Positions 6,560-10,006 of a stretch of 10,006 nt of DNA are shown piece by piece. The notes below the pieces were generated by a model. That model saw nothing but the letters and a program-made list of their open reading frames with translations, ran no database searches and had not been told where the DNA came from. The DNA lies in assembly GCA_003526065.1 (NCBI GenBank), contig DQBD01000063.1, forward strand, positions 1-10,006, read 5' to 3'. A program made the translations under genes and the position numbers. The first letter of the stretch is position 1. Every line of letters starts with the position of its first letter. This stretch comes from Gammaproteobacteria bacterium. GTDB taxonomy: Bacteria; Pseudomonadota; Gammaproteobacteria; Immundisolibacterales; Immundisolibacteraceae.

Positions 6560-7009
6560 TCATTCCTGCCGTGGAACGCTGTCGGCCTTACCCGTCCGCT
6601 CACGCTCCAGCCTTTTCTCCTGCACTTGCACATAGGCAGACGCGCCAAAGTAGAACGCGACCACCACCCCGACGATGGACGTGAAGCTGGCCAGCATCGT
6701 CTGCGTGATCGGCAGAAGCGCGTTCGGGCCCTGGGTCATGAAGGCCACCAACCCGACGAGAACCAGATAAACCGTCACGACCGACGCGGTGATTGCCATT
6801 CGCATGCCACCCCTTTCGATCGCCCAGTCTCCCCCCTTGGCGTGGCAGGCCATGAGAAAGCCGAAATACGTCACAAGCGCCACGCTGATAACCACGAGGT
6901 TCAGAAAAACAGCATCACCGTCGTGGTATTTCCATACCGCCAGCCCGACGAAAACGACAAGAACATCCAGCATCCCGATCACGAAGAGCCAGGCGAGTGT
7001 GTGTTTCAT
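6560..7009 (-). CDS. Hypothetical four-helix membrane protein
   Basis: A 149-aa inner-membrane protein with four predicted transmembrane helices at about residues 5-26, 33-54, 70-92 and 104-125, followed by a charged cytoplasmic-type tail (VQVQEKRLERERTGK). The fourth helix contains SIVGVVVAFYFGASAY, a motif type common in small uncharacterised bacterial and phage membrane proteins. I do not recognise a named family. Start at ATG 7009-7007 on minus has only a weak ribosome site, so the start is less secure than the frame. It is convergent with the DUF427 gene and divergent from the btuB leader. Function unknown. Confidence 0.65.
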   Translation of the reverse strand: MKHTLAWLFVIGMLDVLVVFVGLAVWKYHDGDAVFLNLVVISVALVTYFGFLMACHAKGGDWAIERGGMRMAITASVVTVYLVLVGLVAFMTQGPNALLPITQTMLASFTSIVGVVVAFYFGASAYVQVQEKRLERERTGKADSVPRQE

Positions 7010-7361
7010 CTTGAGTACCCGTCGATGCTTGCTGTGTCACGGCCAGGACATCCCCACCGCAGGACAGCGCTCGGGGAACCCGCCCGGCCTGCCCGAAATG
7101 CCGGGCATCACGCCGTGTTGTGCTGGCGCCCACGGCTGAGGTCCGTTTCCGGAAACCGAAGACCGGCCGCCATGCCGGCACCGGCAGCGCGGCAACGCCA
7201 CCGGCTGCCCGCGGGGACGAGGCCAGTGTAGGAAACCCCCGACGCGCATTGTTGCTTGCCTGCGATTTCCCGTCGCTGGCGCGCTGTCCGTGCCGGCAAC
7301 ACGCGGCGTCGGCATCGACGCCAGTAACAGCCCCGCGACACCGCTGGCCTGTTGACGGCAA
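7010..7361. other. Gene-free divergent region upstream of the btuB promoter
   Basis: No gene is supported here. It holds a 12-bp perfect palindrome GTTTCCGGAAAC (7145-7156), a TGCCCG/CGGGCA hairpin (7090-7107) and a 7-bp hairpin GGCGTCG/CGACGCC with a 4-base loop (7305-7322). None has a T-run. They may be operators or chance structures in GC-rich DNA. Confidence 0.4.
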
Positions 7362-7391
7362 TTGACACCCGCCGGCGTCACCCCCTACGAT
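7362..7391 (+). promoter_or_regulatory. Sigma70-type promoter of the btuB operon
   Basis: A perfect -35 box TTGACA (7362-7367) and a -10 box TACGAT (7386-7391, 4 of 6 consensus) are separated by 18 bases. Transcription would begin about 7397-7400, exactly at the first base of riboswitch helix P1 (7399). The fit between predicted start and aptamer start strengthens both calls. Confidence 0.7.
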
Positions 7392-7398
7392 CCGCGCC

Positions 7399-7609
7399 GC
7401 TTCGTGGTGTCCCCGAGGGCGTTCGCCCAGGGGATGAAACGGGAAGCCGGTGCGGCCGGGTCGTGATCATCGACCCGTCCAATGCCGGCGCTGCCCCCGC
7501 AACGGTAAGCGAGTGAAGCTGCGGCGACACGCCACTGTGCCATCGGCACGGGAAGGTGCCGCAGCCGGGGTCCATACCCCCCTCGCAAGCCCGGAGACCG
7601 GCCCGAAGC
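7399..7609 (+). promoter_or_regulatory. Cobalamin riboswitch (B12 aptamer)
   Basis: A complete adenosylcobalamin-type aptamer precedes btuB. P1 is closed by GCTTCG (7399-7404) and CGAAGC (7604-7609). Conserved parts appear in order: CCCC/GGGG (7411-7414, 7430-7433) enclosing GGGC-GTTC-GCCC, then GGGAAGCCGGTG (7441-7452), GCTGCCCCCGCAACGGTAA (7490-7508), GCCACTGTGC (7531-7540), GGGAAGGTGCCGCAGCCGGG (ending 7569), and the B12 box GCAAGCCCGGAGACCGGCC (7585-7603). Binding of intracellular B12 is expected to lower expression of btuB and probably btuM. The control is probably translational, since no T-run follows downstream hairpins. Confidence 0.96.
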
Positions 7610-7613
7610 AATG

Positions 7614-7645
7614 GTTCGGCACCGCGGTGGGCGGTGCACCGGAAC
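7614..7645 (+). promoter_or_regulatory. Hairpin directly after the aptamer (possible expression platform)
   Basis: GCACCGC (7619-7625) pairs GCGGTGC (7631-7637) around a 5-base loop, and GTTC (7614-7617) pairs GAAC (7642-7645) outside it. It starts five bases after the P1 helix of the B12 aptamer. No T-run follows, so if it takes part in switching it is not a plain intrinsic terminator. Confidence 0.4.
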
Positions 7646-7710
7646 GGTCGCGCCCGTGCCCGACCCTGCCGTGTGTCTGCCCCTGCCCTGCCGGTTCTTG
7701 CCACTTGCTA

Positions 7711-7736
7711 CTCGCGCGGTTGGGCGCGAGCCGGAG
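7711..7736 (+). promoter_or_regulatory. Hairpin abutting the btuB ribosome-binding site
   Basis: CTCGCGC (7711-7717) pairs GCGCGAG (7724-7730) with a 6-base loop. It ends two bases before the Shine-Dalgarno GGAG (7733-7736), which is five bases before the btuB ATG at 7742. Its position suggests it helps control ribosome access in response to the upstream aptamer; this is inference. Confidence 0.45.
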
Positions 7737-7741
7737 CAGTC

Positions 7742-9586
7742 ATGACACACCTTCGCACCGCCGGCCTGCTGGCCGGACTGTCCCTGTTTGCCAGCGCGCC
7801 ACAGGCCGCCGGCGACGATCCGCTGACCATCAACGTCACCGCCGCCCGCACGCCGCAGTCCAACGTCGACACGCTGGCCTCGGTGACGGTCATCGACCGC
7901 GACGAGATCGAACGCCGCCAGGCCCACTCGGTGCAGGACGCCCTGCGCGGCGTGCCGGGCCTTTCCTTCAGCAACAACGGCGGCCTCGGCAAGGCCACCT
8001 CGGTGTTCCTGCGCGGGGCGGAATCGGACCAGGTGCTGGTGCTGGTGGACGGCGTGCGCGTGGGCTCGGCCACGCTCGGCACCACCTCCATCCAGGACAT
8101 CCCCATCGATCAGGTGGAGCGTATCGAGGTCGTGCGTGGCCCGCGCTCGAGCCTGTACGGCGCCGACGCCATCGGCGGCGTGATCCAGATCTTCACCCGC
8201 AAGGGCGGCGGTCCGCTGACGCCACGCCTGAGTCTGGGCGGCGGCAGCCACGGCACGCAGGACTACAGCGCCGGCCTGTCCGGCGGTGGTGAGCGCGGCT
8301 GGTTCAGCGTCGGCGCCAGCCACCTGCAGACGCGTGGTTTCAACTCCTGCGCCGGCCGGCCCTTCCCGCCCGGCGGCGGCTGCTTCACCGACGAGCCGGA
8401 CCACGACGGCTACCGCAACACGGGCGTGGCGGCGCGCGCCGGCTATCGCCTGACCGACACCCTGAGCGCCGAGGCGCATTACCTGCGCGGCGAGGGCGAG
8501 AACGAGTACGACGGCAGCGTGTTCTCGTCCAACAGCTCGGACTACACGCAGGACGTGTTCGGTGCCCGCGTGGACTGGCGGGTGCTGTCGGGCTGGCAGA
8601 TGTCGCTGTCCGGCGGGCGCAGCCGCGACCTGGCCGACGCGTTTCACGACGACAGCTTTCGCAGCACCTTCAACTCGAACCGCTACAGCGCCAGCTGGCT
8701 GAACGTGTTCACCATCGGCGCCGCGCAGCGCCTGACGCTGGGCGCCGACTGGCTCGACGACCGCGTCAGCGGCACCACCGACTACGGCCAGGATTCGCGC
8801 GACAACGCCGCCGGCTTCGCGCAGTACCAGGGTCAGTTCGGCAGCCACGAGCTGACCGCCGCGGTCCGCCGCGACGACAACCAGCAGTTCGGCGGCCACA
8901 CCACCGGCTCGCTGGCCTGGGGCTACCGCTTCTCGCCCACGCTGCGGGTAATGGCGTCCTGGGGCAGCGCCTTCAAGGCACCAACCTTCAACGAGCTGTA
9001 CTTCCCGTTCTTCGGCAACCCCAGTCTGGAGCCCGAGGAAGCGGACAGCTACGAACTGGGCGTGGCCGGGCAGCACGGCGCCGTCGACTGGTCGCTCAAC
9101 CTGTACCAGACCGACATCGACGAGCTGATCGGCTTCGACGCCAGCTTCGTGCCGGTCAACATCGACAAGACCCGCATCCGCGGCCTGGAGGCCATTGCCA
9201 GCACCCGGCTGGCGGGCTGGGACCTGGCGGCCAACCTGTCCGTGCTGGACCCGGAGAACCGCGGCCAGGATGCCAACCGCGGCAACCAGCTGCCGCGCCG
9301 CGCCAAGCTGCTCGGCCGGCTCGATGCCGACCGTAGCCTCGGCGCCTGGCGCATCGGCGCCAGCCTGTACGGCGAGGGCAAGCGTTATGACGACATTGCC
9401 AACACCACCGAACTGGGCGGCTACGTGACGTTCGACCTGCGCGCCACCTACGCGCTGACGCGCGACTGGTCGCTGGAAGGCAAGCTCGCCAACGCGCTCG
9501 ACAAGCACTACCGCACCGCCAACCTGTTCAACCAGGATGGCCGCAACGCCATGCTGACCGTACGCTACGCGCCGCCGGCCCGCTGA
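7742..9586 (+). CDS. btuB: TonB-dependent vitamin B12 outer-membrane receptor BtuB
   Basis: A 614-aa precursor, the same length as the E. coli protein as I remember it. It imports cobalamin across the outer membrane using TonB energy. Start ATG 7742 is chosen because GGAG lies five bases upstream and a signal peptide follows (residues 1 to about 23, ending APQAA); the frame is open upstream, but that DNA is the riboswitch. The TonB box is DPLTINVTA (26-34). The plug domain spans about 40-153, with DALRGVPGLSF, VLVLVDGVRVGS and RIEVVRGPRSSLYGADAIGG. The 22-strand barrel follows. A DEPDHDGY segment (217-224) matches the aspartate-rich calcium-binding loop of BtuB. Cys203 and Cys214 flank a loop and could form a disulfide. 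Later motifs include GSAFKAPTFNELYFP and LEPEEADSYELG. The C-terminus ends with strand LTVRY plus a short PPAR tail. The riboswitch upstream and btuM downstream fix the substrate as cobalamin. Confidence 0.96.
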   Translation: MTHLRTAGLLAGLSLFASAPQAAGDDPLTINVTAARTPQSNVDTLASVTVIDRDEIERRQAHSVQDALRGVPGLSFSNNGGLGKATSVFLRGAESDQVLVLVDGVRVGSATLGTTSIQDIPIDQVERIEVVRGPRSSLYGADAIGGVIQIFTRKGGGPLTPRLSLGGGSHGTQDYSAGLSGGGERGWFSVGASHLQTRGFNSCAGRPFPPGGGCFTDEPDHDGYRNTGVAARAGYRLTDTLSAEAHYLRGEGENEYDGSVFSSNSSDYTQDVFGARVDWRVLSGWQMSLSGGRSRDLADAFHDDSFRSTFNSNRYSASWLNVFTIGAAQRLTLGADWLDDRVSGTTDYGQDSRDNAAGFAQYQGQFGSHELTAAVRRDDNQQFGGHTTGSLAWGYRFSPTLRVMASWGSAFKAPTFNELYFPFFGNPSLEPEEADSYELGVAGQHGAVDWSLNLYQTDIDELIGFDASFVPVNIDKTRIRGLEAIASTRLAGWDLAANLSVLDPENRGQDANRGNQLPRRAKLLGRLDADRSLGAWRIGASLYGEGKRYDDIANTTELGGYVTFDLRATYALTRDWSLEGKLANALDKHYRTANLFNQDGRNAMLTVRYAPPAR

Positions 9587-9615
9587 CGGGCACGGCGCCG
9601 GCAAAGCCGTTAGGA

Positions 9616-9648
9616 TCGCGCGGCCGGACGAAACTTCCGGCCGCGCGA
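9616..9648. other. Perfect 13-bp hairpin between btuB and btuM
   Basis: TCGCGCGGCCGGA (9616-9628) pairs perfectly with TCCGGCCGCGCGA (9636-9648) around the loop CGAAACT, 29 bases after the btuB stop and 28 bases before the btuM start. No T-run follows on the plus strand. It could be a partial terminator or attenuator, or an mRNA-stability element giving more receptor than transporter. Confidence 0.6.
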
Positions 9649-9676
9649 CACGTTCGCCACCTTCAGGATTTCACCG

Positions 9677-10006
9677 ATGCACACGTTGCCCCTGTCCCGT
9701 CCCCTGCCGAGCGGCCTGCTGCTGGCGGCCCTGATGCTGGCCACGCGCAGCCACCATTTCGCCTCCCCGCTGCACCTGCCGGATGCCTCCTGGGCGGTGT
9801 TCTTCCTGGCCGGAGCGCTGCTGCCGGGCTGGCGGCCGCTGGCCGGCCTGCTGGGGCTGGCGGCCGTCATCGACTACGTGGCCATCGCCTTCGGCGGGGT
9901 CAGCGCCTTTTGCGTGAGCCCGGCCTACGCGGCGCTGGTGCCGGCCTACGGCGCGCTGTACGCCGCCGGCCGCTGGGACGCCCGCCCGGTGGCGGCGGGC
10001 GTACCA
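9677..10006 (+). CDS. btuM: BtuM, solitary S-component-like B12 transporter, 3' part beyond window
   Basis: The first 110 residues of an inner-membrane protein are visible; the family is about 200 residues. Start ATG 9677 has AGGA eight bases upstream. The sequence is strongly hydrophobic, with helices at about 12-23, 37-50, 54-72 and 82-98. Recognisable features are ATRSHHF (22-28), LPDASWAVFFLAG (34-46), IDYVAIAFGGVSAFCVSPAY (65-84) with Cys79. BtuM of Thiobacillus denitrificans is an ECF S-component relative that, from memory, ligates cobalt through Cys80 and was reported to decyanate B12; Cys79 here sits in the equivalent place. It would carry cobalamin across the inner membrane without a dedicated ECF module. 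It follows btuB by 90 bases under the same B12 riboswitch, which strongly supports the role. Confidence 0.88.
   Translation, partial: MHTLPLSRPLPSGLLLAALMLATRSHHFASPLHLPDASWAVFFLAGALLPGWRPLAGLLGLAAVIDYVAIAFGGVSAFCVSPAYAALVPAYGALYAAGRWDARPVAAGVP

Noticed and set aside
7556..7741. N-terminal extension of BtuB in frame
   Set aside because: This DNA contains the B12 box and the P1 helix; the ATG at 7742 has a Shine-Dalgarno site and a signal peptide right after it.
7385..9604. Very long open frame on the minus strand opposite btuB and its leader
   Set aside because: Its translation is a low-complexity Ala/Val/Gly/His-rich mirror of a GC-rich gene, with no domain; btuB on the plus strand is unambiguous.
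9616..9648. Calling the btuB-btuM hairpin a Rho-independent terminator
   Set aside because: No T-run follows the stem and a same-operon gene starts 28 bases later; kept as a regulatory hairpin only.

Overview
The window is GC-rich, gap-poor bacterial DNA with good Shine-Dalgarno sites. It carries a proteobacterial cobalamin-uptake cluster (B12 riboswitch, BtuB, BtuM) and aromatic / acyl-CoA catabolic genes. This suggests an environmental gamma- or betaproteobacterium able to degrade aromatic, polycyclic or terpenoid compounds. The genus cannot be fixed from the sequence alone.

Left part (1-3247): a type I extradiol ring-cleavage dioxygenase runs off the left edge on the minus strand. Divergent from it are a crotonase-fold protein and an acyl-CoA dehydrogenase on the plus strand. 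All three fit ring cleavage followed by beta-oxidation-like steps, but the substrate is unknown. Both CoA enzymes deviate at textbook catalytic positions: the crotonase lacks one of the two hydratase glutamates, and the dehydrogenase has its probable catalytic glutamate at the isovaleryl-CoA / long-chain-type position. Two hairpins lie between these two genes, and a short palindrome lies in the divergent promoter region.

Middle (3248-4783): an AT-richer island holds one minus-strand gene, a predicted nuclease with a NucS/DUF91-type PD-(D/E)XK domain at the C-terminus and an N-terminal domain that looks PUA/EVE-like. It is flanked by degenerate hairpin-type intergenic repeats and a possible gene remnant. 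This looks like an acquired, possibly defensive, single-gene module.

Next (4784-7009): a zinc-free MDR-family (quinone oxidoreductase-like) protein on minus, a small DUF427 protein on plus, and an unrecognised four-helix membrane protein on minus. No functional link between them is evident.

Right part (7362-10006): a sigma70-like promoter, a complete cobalamin riboswitch, btuB (TonB-dependent outer-membrane B12 receptor) and the 5' half of btuM, a solitary S-component-like inner-membrane B12 transporter with its key cysteine. A perfect 13-bp hairpin separates btuB from btuM. Together these form a B12-repressed uptake operon covering outer and inner membrane. No tRNA, rRNA, CRISPR array or intact insertion sequence was seen.
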